NCBI RefSeq assembly: GCF_014837045.1
Contig: NZ_JACSPR010000001.1
Coordinates: 370,134-434,133, forward strand
DNA from: Corynebacterium gallinarum
Lineage (GTDB): Bacteria; Actinomycetota; Actinomycetes; Mycobacteriales; Mycobacteriaceae
DNA length: 64,000 nucleotides
Direction: 5' to 3'
Numbering within the stretch: position 1 is the stretch's first letter; every line of letters starts with the position of its first letter. Under the pieces are notes generated by a model that saw nothing but the letters and a program-made list of their open reading frames with translations, was not told the origin of the DNA and made no database searches. The position numbers and the translations under genes were made by a program. Positions 43,847 through 52,543 of the stretch are shown in pieces.

Positions 43847-44124
43847 GGGCGCACAAGGCGATCAGAGGCGCTGGATATGGCTGGATGACCTCTACCCTGC
43901 CTGAGCGTTTGCCAGGGGCTTAAACGGGAATCTGGGAGGGCACTTTTCCGGGGCGGTTGGGGGGCTTCTGGTGCGGGGTTAGCATTTTCCGACACACACC
44001 ACCGGCGGAGGGGCCAGCGTGTCGAAAAAGTCGAACCAGGGTGCCAGGGAAGCGTAAAAAAATCGACACAGCCACCCGCAAACACCCGCGCTGTGTCGAA
44101 AAAGTCGAACCCCCACCCCGCAAC
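43847..44124 (-). repeat. Double-hairpin repeat, tandem copy B1
   Basis: First and most diverged of three tandem units. Aligned with B2 and B3 it contains the two hairpins and the tail that, on the minus strand, reads GGAAAAGTGCCCTCCCAGAT. It is in the opposite orientation to copies A1 and A2. It lies upstream of the M3 peptidase start and encodes no recognisable product. Confidence 0.85.
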
Positions 44125-44403
44125 TGCTCCGCACAGGCGATCACAGGCCTCGGACGGGGCTGGATGACCTCTACCCTGCCTGAGCGTTTGCCAGGGGCTT
44201 AAACGGGAACCTGGGAGGACGCTTTTCCGGGGCGGTTGGGCGGCTTCTGGTGCGGGGTTAGCATTTTTCGACACACACCACCGGCGGAGGGGCCAGCGTG
44301 TCGAAAAAGTCGAACCCGGGTGCCGGGGAATCATGAAAAAATCGACACAGCCACCCGCAAACACCCGCGCTGTGTCGAAAAAGTCGAACCCCCACCCCGC
44401 AAC
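44125..44403 (-). repeat. Double-hairpin repeat, tandem copy B2
   Basis: A 279-bp unit almost identical to B3. Plus strand: TTTTTCGACAC faces GTGTCGAAAAAGTCGAA across 23 nt; further on TCGACAC faces GTGTCGAAAAAGTCGAA, again across 23 nt. The spacing between the two hairpins matches that in copies A1 and A2. Confidence 0.9.
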
Positions 44404-44682
44404 TGCTCCGCACAGGCGATCACAGGCCTCGGACGGGGCTGGATGACCTCTACCCTGCCTGAGCGTTTGCCAGGGGCTTAAACGGGAACCTGGGAGGACG
44501 CTTTTCCGGGGCGGTTGGGCGGCTTCTGGTGCGGGGTTAGCATTTTTCGACACACACCACCGGCGGAGGGGCCAGCGTGTCGAAAAAGTCGAACCCGGGT
44601 GCCGGGGAATCATGAAAAAATCGACACAGCCACCCGCAAACACCCGCGCTGTGTCGAAAAAGTCGAACCCCCACCCCGCAAC
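44404..44682 (-). repeat. Double-hairpin repeat, tandem copy B3
   Basis: Third 279-bp unit, near-identical to B2, ending at CCCCGCAAC where similarity stops, 66 bases before the carboxylesterase start. The near-identity of B2 and B3 against the divergence of B1 points to a recent duplication of one unit. Confidence 0.9.
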
Positions 44683-44735
44683 AGGCCCAAACAGGAGGCC
44701 AGGCCGACACCCCGCTCCCCCGCGCAGCCAGTTGC

Positions 44736-44748
44736 TAGGGTTGGACCC
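44736..44748 (+). promoter_or_regulatory. Leaderless -10 box of the carboxylesterase gene
   Basis: TAGGGT at 44736-44741 is 7 nt from ATG 44749. Confidence 0.5.
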
Positions 44749-46014
44749 ATGTCTGTTACGGTCTCCTGCCCCGCTGGCACCATCACCGGTGAACTCGTCT
44801 CCTTCACAGCACTGGATGATCCCCGCGGTGGCACCCACAGCATCCCCTACTTCCGCTCGATCCCCTATGCCCGGGCTGAGCGTTTCCAGGATGCGCAGCG
44901 CCTCGAGCCGTTGCGGATCGATGCCACGGGCACCCATGATGGTCTGCACCTGACGGTGTCCACGCCGGAGGTCAGGTTCGGGGCGGATTACCCGGTGATC
45001 GTGTTCATCCACGGCGGTGGGTATCACTCGGGCACGCGTTTTGATCCGCGGCATGATCCGTTGTTTTTCACCAGCCGTGGGTTTGTGGTGGTGGAGATCT
45101 CCTACCGTCTGGGGTTGGAGGGGTTTGTGCCTTTCCATGATGATGAGCCGAATCATTACCGCGGCACCGATGACTGTGTGCTGGCCTTGGAGTGGGTGCA
45201 GAAGAATATTGAGCATTTCGGCGGTGATCCCACAAGTGTGACGCTGATGGGCCAGTCCGCCGGCGGGGGCATGGTGCTGTGGTTGGCCCGGCGCGATCAT
45301 TACCGCGGGGCGTTCCGACGGGTGGTGGCGTTGTCGCCGAGCTTCCCGCGCGGGTCGTTCGCCAAACGTAAGGGAGCTTTACGACGCACCCTCGGCCGCC
45401 CCGTCACCCGTGATGCCCTGGCGAAAATTGATCCCCAGCGACTGGATCGTGCCTATCAGCGTTTCGCCCGTCGTTATTTCTACGACCTGGCGCTCGGCCC
45501 CACCGGTTATGACCCTGATGAACTCGCCGACATTGATCTGATCATCACCTCCACCCGGGATGAGATGTACAACCATGCCACGGGCATTTCCCTGGATCGC
45601 AGGCGGTTCGGGCCCCGCCTGGCGGCGCGGATGTTGGGGGTTTCGGTTCCGGAGTCGTATATCAGCCGGGCGCGGCGCATCGATGACCGTGTGGTTGGCC
45701 GCATGATCGGTGATTCCATGATCCGGAGTTATGTGGCCCAGACGGAGAAGGGCTGGTGGATTGAATTCCCGGGCAGGCACTGTGATGATCTCGCGGAGAT
45801 CTTCGTCCGTGACACCGCGGCCCACCGCATCATCGCATCCTTCGCCCGTGGTGAAACGCCGTCGTGGCCGCAGTACTCGCCGGAGGATCGGGCGGCGTTG
45901 TCGCTGGTTGATGGCGAACCGGAGGTGGTGCGCGACCCGTTGAACCTGGTGCGTACCTCGTTCCTGCCGCAGCGGGAAACACCTGTGGAGGGGCTCGGTG
46001 GCCGGGTGCTGTAG
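44749..46014 (+). CDS. Type-B carboxylesterase
   Basis: A 421-residue alpha/beta-hydrolase. The oxyanion region is VFIHGGGYHSGTRF, the nucleophile elbow is LMGQSAGGGMVLWLA (GxSxG), and EFPGRHCDDLAEIF near residue 345 supplies the catalytic His area. No signal peptide is seen, so it is probably cytoplasmic. It is somewhat shorter than typical type-B esterases (about 500). Natural ester substrate unknown. It precedes treS by 73 nt, but treS has its own promoter box. Confidence 0.88.
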   Translation: MSVTVSCPAGTITGELVSFTALDDPRGGTHSIPYFRSIPYARAERFQDAQRLEPLRIDATGTHDGLHLTVSTPEVRFGADYPVIVFIHGGGYHSGTRFDPRHDPLFFTSRGFVVVEISYRLGLEGFVPFHDDEPNHYRGTDDCVLALEWVQKNIEHFGGDPTSVTLMGQSAGGGMVLWLARRDHYRGAFRRVVALSPSFPRGSFAKRKGALRRTLGRPVTRDALAKIDPQRLDRAYQRFARRYFYDLALGPTGYDPDELADIDLIITSTRDEMYNHATGISLDRRRFGPRLAARMLGVSVPESYISRARRIDDRVVGRMIGDSMIRSYVAQTEKGWWIEFPGRHCDDLAEIFVRDTAAHRIIASFARGETPSWPQYSPEDRAALSLVDGEPEVVRDPLNLVRTSFLPQRETPVEGLGGRVL

Positions 46015-46074
46015 GCGGGCTGGGGCGTTCTTATAGCACAAAACAGCGGGTCGACGAGAGGCTGAAAATGTCTC

Positions 46075-46087
46075 TACCCTAGTGGGT
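46075..46087 (+). promoter_or_regulatory. Leaderless -10 box of treS
   Basis: TACCCT at 46075-46080 is exactly 7 nt from ATG 46088. Confidence 0.5.
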
Positions 46088-47881
46088 ATGACTGACACTA
46101 CCCCCTTGAGTTCGGACCTGATCCCAGAGAGCACCGCCCGCCCGGTAGTCGATGCCGAGGGCTTCATCATTGAGCATGAGTCGGAGGAGTTCCACACTCC
46201 CACCCCGGCCCCCGGTGAACAGCCCTGGGAGAAACATGACCGCGAATGGTACAAGGACGCCGTGTTCTATGAGGTGCTGGTGCGCGCCTTCTACGACCCG
46301 GACAACACCGGTTCCGGAACCCTGAAGGGTCTGACGGAGAAGCTCGATTACATCCAGTGGTTGGGTGTGGACTGCATCTGGGTGCCGCCCTTCTACGACT
46401 CACCCCTGCGTGATGGCGGGTATGACATCCGCAATTTCCGTGAGATCCTGCCGGAGTTCGGCACGGTGGATGATTTCGTTGAGCTGGTCGACCAGGCCCA
46501 CCGCCGTGGTCTGCGTGTGATCACCGACCTGGTGATGAACCACACCTCCGATCAGCATCCGTGGTTTCAGCAGTCCCGGACGGATCCGGACGGCCCCTAC
46601 GGTGACTTCTATGTCTGGGGTGATGATCCGGAGATGTACAAGGAAGCCCGCATCATCTTCGTCGACACGGAGGAATCCAACTGGACCTATGATCCGGTGC
46701 GCAAGCAGTACTACTGGCACCGTTTCTTCTCCCACCAGCCGGACCTGAACTATGACAACCCGGCGGTGCAGGAGGCGATGATTGATGTACTGCGCTTCTG
46801 GCTGGACCTGGGTCTGGACGGTTTCCGCCTGGATGCCGTGCCCTACCTGTTCGAGCGCGAGGGCACCAACGGCGAGAACCTGCCGGAGACCCATGACTTC
46901 CTCAAGCGCTGCCGTCAGGTGATCGATGAGGAGTACCCAGGTCGCATCGTCCTGGCAGAGGCCAACCAGTGGCCCCATGACGTGGTCGAGTACTTCGGTG
47001 AGAAGGAGAAGGGCGATGAGTGCCACATGGCCTTCCATTTCCCCCTCATGCCCCGCATCTTCATGGGTGTGCGCCAGGGTTCGCGTACCCCGGTCAGTGA
47101 GATCCTCGAGCACACCCCGGACATCCCCAAGACCGCCCAGTGGGGTATCTTCCTGCGCAACCATGACGAGTTGACCCTCGAGATGGTGTCCGAGGAGGAG
47201 CGCGCCTACATGTACCAGCAGTTCGCCCCCGAGCCCCGCATGCGCGCGAACGTGGGTATCAGGCGTCGACTAGCAACGCTTGTCGACGGCGACCGCAACC
47301 AGCTCGAACTGCTGCACGGCCTGTTGCTGTCCCTGCCCGGTTCCCCCGTGTTGTACTACGGCGATGAGATCGGCATGGGCGACAACATCTGGCTGCCGGA
47401 CCGCGATGGCGTGCGCACCCCCATGCAGTGGTCCAATGACCGCAACGGTGGTTTCTCCAAGGCGGATCCGGAGCGTCTCTATCTTCCGGCGATCCAGAAT
47501 GACCGCTTCGGCTACGCCCAGGTCAACGTGGAGACCCAGCTCAAGCAGGAGAACTCCCTGCTGCAGTGGATCCGCAACCAGATCATGATCCGTAAGCAGT
47601 ACCGGGCCTTCGGCAAGGGCACCTACCGGGAGATCGACTCCACCAACGAGGCGGTGCTGACCTTCCTGCGTGAGTACAAGGGCCAGACCATTCTGTGTGT
47701 GAACAACATGTCGAAGCTGCCGCAGGCGGTGGCCCTGGACCTCAGCGAATTCGCCGGCATCACCCCGCGTGAGGTCTCCGGTGGACAGTACTTCCCCACC
47801 ATCGGCGAACGCCAGTGCGTGTTCACCCTGGCACCGCATGGGTTCTTCTGGCTCGATCTCACGGGTGAGGAGGAGGAATGA
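46088..47881 (+). CDS. treS: Trehalose synthase (maltose alpha-D-glucosyltransferase)
   Basis: A 597-residue GH13 enzyme interconverting maltose and trehalose. The barrel motifs are GVDCIWVPPFYDSPLRDGGY, DLVMNHTSDQHPWFQ, GLDGFRLDAVPYLFERE (nucleophile Asp), RIVLAEANQWP (acid/base Glu) and FLRNHDELTLEM (transition-state Asp), then LYYGDEIGMGD. The C-terminal beta domain ends the protein. Its stop overlaps the maltokinase start by 4 nt (ATGA), the classical TreS-Mak pair that channels trehalose through maltose to maltose-1-phosphate. An acidic N-terminal extension of about 50 residues precedes the barrel, as in other actinobacteria. Confidence 0.96.
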   Translation: MTDTTPLSSDLIPESTARPVVDAEGFIIEHESEEFHTPTPAPGEQPWEKHDREWYKDAVFYEVLVRAFYDPDNTGSGTLKGLTEKLDYIQWLGVDCIWVPPFYDSPLRDGGYDIRNFREILPEFGTVDDFVELVDQAHRRGLRVITDLVMNHTSDQHPWFQQSRTDPDGPYGDFYVWGDDPEMYKEARIIFVDTEESNWTYDPVRKQYYWHRFFSHQPDLNYDNPAVQEAMIDVLRFWLDLGLDGFRLDAVPYLFEREGTNGENLPETHDFLKRCRQVIDEEYPGRIVLAEANQWPHDVVEYFGEKEKGDECHMAFHFPLMPRIFMGVRQGSRTPVSEILEHTPDIPKTAQWGIFLRNHDELTLEMVSEEERAYMYQQFAPEPRMRANVGIRRRLATLVDGDRNQLELLHGLLLSLPGSPVLYYGDEIGMGDNIWLPDRDGVRTPMQWSNDRNGGFSKADPERLYLPAIQNDRFGYAQVNVETQLKQENSLLQWIRNQIMIRKQYRAFGKGTYREIDSTNEAVLTFLREYKGQTILCVNNMSKLPQAVALDLSEFAGITPREVSGGQYFPTIGERQCVFTLAPHGFFWLDLTGEEEE

Positions 47882-48966
47882 GCATTGCAGAACACATTGT
47901 GAATGAACGCTTCTACGGTGCGAAATCCCAGACCATCACCGATGTGGATATCGTCCTGGAGAAGGAATACGGCGAGCACACGCTCGTGCTCGCCCGAGTC
48001 AATGACGTCCTGTATCAGCTCTTCGTGGACTCCGAGGGGCGCGACCGACTCGCCGATCACGTCGACGAGATCCGCGAGGGCCTGGGTGTCTGGCACTCCG
48101 AGGCCCCCTTCCCTGAAGGTCCCTACAAGCCGCTGCGCGGAGAGCAGTCCAACACCTCCCTGGTGGCAGGCGATGTGATGGTCAAGTACTTCCGCAAGAT
48201 CGAACCCGGCCTCAACCCCGATGTGGAACTGCTCGGCCGGATCCCCGACTGCCCACATGTGGCCCCGGTGCTGGGGTACGCCTCCACCGAGCTCGATGGT
48301 GAGGAGCACACCCTGGTGATGACCCAGCAGTTCATCCCGGGCACCGACGGCTGGAAACATGCCCTCACTACCGTGACCGGCAGCTTCGCCGAGGACGCCC
48401 GCATGCTGGGCGAGGCCACCGCGTCGGTCCACATGGCGCTGGCCAGGGAGTTCGGCACCTCATCCGTCCCCGCGGAGACAGTGGCCGACGGGTTGACCGC
48501 CCGCCTCGACGGGCTGATCAAACAGGCCCCGGAGCTGGCCGAATACCGGGAGGCAGCGGCAGCGGTGTACCGGGAGCTGCGCGGGGAGATCGATCTCCAG
48601 CGCATCCACGGTGACCTGCACCTGGGCCAGACACTGCGCACCGCGGACCGCTACATCCTCATCGATTTCGAGGGTGAACCCGCCCGCCCCCTGGCGGAAC
48701 GTAAACTCCCAGACTCCCCGCTGCGCGATGTGGCGGGCATGCTGCGGTCCATCGACTACGCCGCCCACTTCGACGGCACCCACGAGCAGTGGGGTGCCGA
48801 GGCCACAATCGCCTTCCTCGAGGGTTACGGCACGATGGAGCTGGACCAGCAGCTTCTCGATGTCTACATCCTGGACAAGGCACTCTACGAGGTGGCCTAC
48901 GAAATCAACAACCGCCCCGACTGGGTGCATATCCCACTCGCGGCGGTGAAGCAGGTGCTGGGCTAG
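47878..48966 (+). CDS. mak: Maltokinase-like protein (TreS partner)
   Basis: A 362-residue kinase-fold protein. The catalytic loop is IHGDLHLGQTLRTADRYILIDFEGEP, with the metal-binding Asp in IDFEG, and VTGSFAEDARMLGEATASVH precedes it. Mak phosphorylates maltose to maltose-1-phosphate for GlgE-type glucan synthesis. It is shorter than mycobacterial Mak (about 450), the lack being in the N-terminal cap. The gene overlaps treS by 4 nt. Whether it is an active maltokinase or a regulatory relative cannot be told from sequence. A strong terminator follows. Confidence 0.85.
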   Translation: MSIAEHIVNERFYGAKSQTITDVDIVLEKEYGEHTLVLARVNDVLYQLFVDSEGRDRLADHVDEIREGLGVWHSEAPFPEGPYKPLRGEQSNTSLVAGDVMVKYFRKIEPGLNPDVELLGRIPDCPHVAPVLGYASTELDGEEHTLVMTQQFIPGTDGWKHALTTVTGSFAEDARMLGEATASVHMALAREFGTSSVPAETVADGLTARLDGLIKQAPELAEYREAAAAVYRELRGEIDLQRIHGDLHLGQTLRTADRYILIDFEGEPARPLAERKLPDSPLRDVAGMLRSIDYAAHFDGTHEQWGAEATIAFLEGYGTMELDQQLLDVYILDKALYEVAYEINNRPDWVHIPLAAVKQVLG

Positions 48967-48984
48967 AAACCGCCACCTGCAGGA

Positions 48985-49038
48985 CAGCGATGGGCCCGGG
49001 GCCGGTGCGTACATACACCGACCCCGGGCCCATCTGTT
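48985..49038. terminator. Bidirectional terminator between mak and idi
   Basis: GATGGGCCCGGGG pairs with CCCCGGGCCCATC, and an inner CGGTG/CACCG pair lengthens the stem. It separates two convergent genes. Confidence 0.85.
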
Positions 49039-49051
49039 GCTTTACCGGCCT

Positions 49052-49624
49052 CTATGCCTCCGGGTCGAAGGCCTCCAGGATGGCCTGACGCAGTTCAGGG
49101 TGGGAAAGCTGGTCCACCATCCAGGGGGAGAAGACGAACGGGGTGGCATCCACCGCATCGAAGACCTTCTGCGGCTCCTCCCAGGCGAACTCCTCCACCT
49201 CGTCGGGCAGGGGCTCAACGAATTCACCCACGGCGAGACGCACCAGATGGACGGGGCAGATCTCCCATTCCACGATGCCGGTGGAATCCTCGGCACGGTA
49301 ACGGTAGTCGGTGAGAACAGCCTGAATATCCAGGAAGGATCCGAAGTCCAGGCCGAGCTCGGACACGCCGCGACGACGGATCGCATCCGCATTCGTCTCA
49401 TCCGGTGCCGGGTGACCACACATGGAGTTGGTCCACACACCGGGCCAGGTCTTCTTGCTCAGTGCTCGCCGGGTCACCAGCAGTTCACCCCGTGGGTTGA
49501 GGATGTAGCTGGAGAACGCGAAATGCAGGGGGGTATCAGTAGTATGAACCGTTGCCTTCGGGGCGGTGCCGATGGCGTTGCCCTCCTCGTCGGCAAGCAC
49601 GACCAGTTCTTCCTCATTTGTCAT
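49052..49624 (-). CDS. idi: Isopentenyl-diphosphate delta-isomerase, type I
   Basis: A 190-residue Nudix-fold enzyme interconverting IPP and DMAPP for isoprenoid synthesis. The active-site cysteine is Cys69 in WTNSMCGHP; metal-binding His residues sit in HTTDTPLHFAF and the catalytic Glu in VEWEICPVHL (about residue 118). Length is normal for type I. Start ATG 49624 is supported by TAAGCT 7 nt upstream. uppS in this window uses the products of this branch. Confidence 0.96.
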   Translation of the reverse strand: MTNEEELVVLADEEGNAIGTAPKATVHTTDTPLHFAFSSYILNPRGELLVTRRALSKKTWPGVWTNSMCGHPAPDETNADAIRRRGVSELGLDFGSFLDIQAVLTDYRYRAEDSTGIVEWEICPVHLVRLAVGEFVEPLPDEVEEFAWEEPQKVFDAVDATPFVFSPWMVDQLSHPELRQAILEAFDPEA

Positions 49625-49637
49625 GCCCACCAGCTTA
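49625..49637 (-). promoter_or_regulatory. Leaderless -10 box of idi
   Basis: Minus-strand TAAGCT (49632-49637) is followed by a 7-nt gap to the ATG. Confidence 0.5.
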
Positions 49638-49649
49638 GCAACCCTGAAG

Positions 49650-51299
49650 TCAGCGCCTCACCCAATCGCCAATGACGCCGGGCACAACCGGCCCCCGGTC
49701 CCCGAGCAGCGCCGCCAGATTGGCGTCCTGCTCCACCGCGGACGTCACCGTTTTCACCTTCCCGGTGTTCTTGGGTTGTGCGCCTCCCGCACCGCCCATG
49801 GGCATCATCGGCATCATCGGGCGCGCGGTGCTTTGCGACGCCTTACCCACCCCACCCGTCATTATCCCGGAGGGGGTCTGCGCCCCCGCAGCGGAGGCGG
49901 AATTACCGGATTGTGGCGTCAGGGCCTGCCGCATCCCGCCGCGGTGGGTGTTACTTCCCGCAGCACCCACACCGCCGACACCTGCCCCGCCACCTGCACC
50001 CGCCGAGCCCATCATGGGGCCCATCGGCCCCATTGCCGATGCACTCTGGGTACGGGAGTTCATCGGGTTGAGACCCGCGTTGGAGAACCGCTGCCCGGCG
50101 TTTGCACCATGGCGCCCGTTCATCCCCATGAAGGGTGCGGCAGCCATGGCCCCACCACCTGCGGGGGAGTTCAGGGCACCGACACCGGACATACCGGAGG
50201 CGTTGCTCAACGTGGACCCGGCGGCCCCCACCGATGCGGTCGATGTCTGCAGATCACCGACCTCCATGCCACCGAGGTTGTCAGCCACAGCCCCGAAATC
50301 ACCCGCGCCCACGGAATGGGCAGCTGCTGTTCCACCACCAGTGGCTGCCGAGAACCCCTGAGGGGTCAGACCGTGGGTGGTGAACCCGGTGCCACTGCCC
50401 GCGATATCCGACATCCCCAGGGCGAGTCCCCCGCCGCTTCCGTCGGCACCCTTGACGCGCATCAGATTGTCAATACCCGGCACACCCGCCCGGACATCCC
50501 CCTGGAACGCGGACTGGAACGACGCCAGGTAGGCGCTCTCCGCGGCGGCACGCTCGGCCGGTTCCTTGATCATGGCTATCGACGCCGCCGCCATGAACAC
50601 GCTCATCTTGTGCCCCATGTAGATCTGGTTCAGCGTCCCCACCGACCGGGACATCTCCCGCGCGTTCTGGGAGAACACCGACCCGGCTTCCGCCACCTCC
50701 GCTATGCGTGCCGACGCCTGCTCGAACACCTCCCCCGCATTGCTCGCCAACAGTTCACCCGCCACGCGATCCAATGACGCAGACACCTCCGAGATCGTGG
50801 ACGCCATCGTGGTCCACGAACTCTGTGCCGCCGAAACCGCCCCCGAGTTGGTTCCGGAAAAGTCACTGCACAGCTGATCAAGCGAATTCGGTGCGACCAC
50901 CACAGGTGGTGTGAATGAGAAAGAATCAAACCTCGGTGCCGGCCGTTCAGGAAACGACACCGCCTCCTCCCCCACATGCCCACCTATATCTGCAATGTCC
51001 ATCCCCCGTGCGAATATCTCATCCTGGCTGTTCAGAGCCTCCACCGAGGCCTTGAGCGCATTGCGGAGCCACTGGATCTGTTCCGCGTAAGACGTCAGAA
51101 CAACCTCCGCTGACCCTGCTCCCCCATTGAGCACATTGCCATGGTTGGCGCCGAGCTGGTCTAGGCCTGAAACGGTGGAGTATCCACTGCTAAGAACGTT
51201 TGCTGACGCAACGTTCGTAGCGGTAGCTGTATTAGCAAATAGCACCTCTAGTTCATCAAGAACATTGTCAATTGCACTCTTATCTACTTTGAGCTGCAT
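49650..51299 (-). CDS. Large Gly/Ala/Met-rich protein, WXG/PPE/EspB-like architecture
   Basis: A 549-residue protein without signal peptide. Residues about 1-270 are helical and read like a four-helix WXG100/EspB-type secretion domain (MQLKVDKSAIDNVLDELEVL, SYAEQIQWLRNALKASVEAL). Residues about 280-500 are low-complexity Gly/Ala/Ser/Met (MGPMGPMMGSAGAGGGAG, MMPMMPMGGAGG). The C-terminus AALLGDRGPVVPGVIGDWV looks conserved. This pattern suggests export by a type VII (ESX) system, but no ESX machine is in the window. GGGGGA precedes ATG 51299. It overlaps the upstream DUF3558-like lipoprotein by 20 nt. Confidence 0.7.
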   Translation of the reverse strand: MQLKVDKSAIDNVLDELEVLFANTATATNVASANVLSSGYSTVSGLDQLGANHGNVLNGGAGSAEVVLTSYAEQIQWLRNALKASVEALNSQDEIFARGMDIADIGGHVGEEAVSFPERPAPRFDSFSFTPPVVVAPNSLDQLCSDFSGTNSGAVSAAQSSWTTMASTISEVSASLDRVAGELLASNAGEVFEQASARIAEVAEAGSVFSQNAREMSRSVGTLNQIYMGHKMSVFMAAASIAMIKEPAERAAAESAYLASFQSAFQGDVRAGVPGIDNLMRVKGADGSGGGLALGMSDIAGSGTGFTTHGLTPQGFSAATGGGTAAAHSVGAGDFGAVADNLGGMEVGDLQTSTASVGAAGSTLSNASGMSGVGALNSPAGGGAMAAAPFMGMNGRHGANAGQRFSNAGLNPMNSRTQSASAMGPMGPMMGSAGAGGGAGVGGVGAAGSNTHRGGMRQALTPQSGNSASAAGAQTPSGIMTGGVGKASQSTARPMMPMMPMGGAGGAQPKNTGKVKTVTSAVEQDANLAALLGDRGPVVPGVIGDWVRR

Positions 51300-51873
51300 C
51301 AATTCCCCCAGATTGAGTTATTAAATATTTCAGAATTTCGACAGGATGCGAACACAGTTTGCTTCGATCCCAGCCTTCACCAAACTCTTGGTAACTGATC
51401 AATAAGCGACCCCATTCAACGTCTATAGCCGCCCCGCACCGCCGGATTTGGCCTGGCATCTTGTGGGTATACACCCCTTCGATTTCGGTTTCCGACCAAT
51501 ATTCCGGCTCCAACCCTTGCGCTGCTACTTCTGACCAGCTGATCCGGTCGGTAGCCACCAAGACATTGCCACCGACATCGTTAGGTCCCGGCAGTCCGAA
51601 GCCACATGACTTAACAACACTTTGGGGGTCTTCAGCGGCCCGAGATCGCACGCCCAACCCCGCCTCTGCGAATTGCTCTTCGGTGAATACCTCGCAGGGG
51701 TGGAACTGGCTGGCGAAGATGCCTGGGTCGGTAGGGGTGGTGGATTCGGCGGATGAGGTTGCTGCGGCGGGTGCCGGGGAGGGAACGGTGACGGTGGCTG
51801 GTGTGCTGCTCCCCGGTGAACAACCTGTGAGTAGGGCAACAGCGGCCAGGAGGATCGGGCCGGTTCGGTGCAT
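51280..51873 (-). CDS. DUF3558-like lipoprotein
   Basis: A 197-residue lipoprotein. The lipobox LLTGC is at residues about 14-18, then a Pro/Ser/Thr linker and a domain with paired cysteines (FHPCEVFTEEQFAEAG, VVKSCGFGLPG, IRRCGAAIDVEWGRLLI, KLCSHPVEILKYLI) as in actinobacterial DUF3558 proteins (LprB/LprC-like). It sits in the outer face of the membrane. The stop region overlaps the start of the EspB-like gene, so the two are an operon. Lower GC than flanking core genes. Confidence 0.82.
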   Translation of the reverse strand: MHRTGPILLAAVALLTGCSPGSSTPATVTVPSPAPAAATSSAESTTPTDPGIFASQFHPCEVFTEEQFAEAGLGVRSRAAEDPQSVVKSCGFGLPGPNDVGGNVLVATDRISWSEVAAQGLEPEYWSETEIEGVYTHKMPGQIRRCGAAIDVEWGRLLISYQEFGEGWDRSKLCSHPVEILKYLITQSGGIDAAQSR

Positions 51874-51979
51874 GGGAAAACCCCCAGAGTTTCGTGGTCT
51901 GTGAGTGAGTACGGTGAAGGTACTCAGTGACTTAGACTGCGGAACTCGGGGGAAGGTTCCCTGGGGGAGAAAAGTTTTT

Positions 51980-52501
51980 CTAGAGGTTGTTCAGGTTGCC
52001 GTCGAAGATGACGTTGCCGATCTGGAACTGAGCAGCCCAGAGGGATCCGTTGGAGGTGTTGTAGGCCCACTGCAGGTTGGTGGTGGCGCCTGCCCCCAGG
52101 GGTAGATCGAGGGGAATGTTGTCGTCGCCTTCGATGGGTTCGATCTCCATGAGATCACCGTCGTAGTCGACGATCTTCAATACGGGGCGTTCGAATGCGT
52201 CGGTGGGGAGGGGAACCTCGTTGAGGTTGGTGACGGCCACGTAGATGACAGAACCGCCGTTGGTACCGTAACCGGTGCCCTGGAAATGGACGCGGATGTT
52301 CAAACCGGGGTCTTCGGCAACATCCTCCCCCTCATCCATTAACACAGGATCTACCTGCTGCGGTTCAAAGGTGGGGGTCTCCGAAGTGGTCACGACAATT
52401 GATTCAGTGGGGGTCACAGCTCCCCCCTCACCAGCGCTATCCCCGGAGCAACCTGCCAAAAGTGCAGTTGCTGCAAGCACTGGAATAATCCTCAACTTCA
52501 C
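51980..52501 (-). CDS. Putative lipoprotein
   Basis: A 173-residue lipoprotein: a signal with LLAGC at residues about 15-19, an acidic Thr-rich linker, and a beta-rich body (IRVHFQGTGYGTNGGSVIYV, TNLQWAYNTSNGSLWAAQF) resembling an immunoglobulin-like DUF4352-type domain; that match is tentative. GTG 52501 is chosen for its AAGGAG Shine-Dalgarno. It is 106 bp upstream of the DUF3558-like gene, same strand, and divergent from aecD. Confidence 0.75.
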   Translation of the reverse strand: MKLRIIPVLAATALLAGCSGDSAGEGGAVTPTESIVVTTSETPTFEPQQVDPVLMDEGEDVAEDPGLNIRVHFQGTGYGTNGGSVIYVAVTNLNEVPLPTDAFERPVLKIVDYDGDLMEIEPIEGDDNIPLDLPLGAGATTNLQWAYNTSNGSLWAAQFQIGNVIFDGNLNNL

Positions 52502-52543
52502 TTCGGGCTCCTTAGAATTCATCGATACTTTTGGAAAGTTTAC

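Noticed and set aside
43804..45300. Very long minus-strand frame joining the repeat block to the M3 peptidase (N-terminal extension of about 500 residues)
   Set aside because: The extension is made of the 279-bp repeat (divisible by three) and the antisense of the esterase gene. The peptidase has a normal-length start at 43803 with a -10 box 8 nt upstream.
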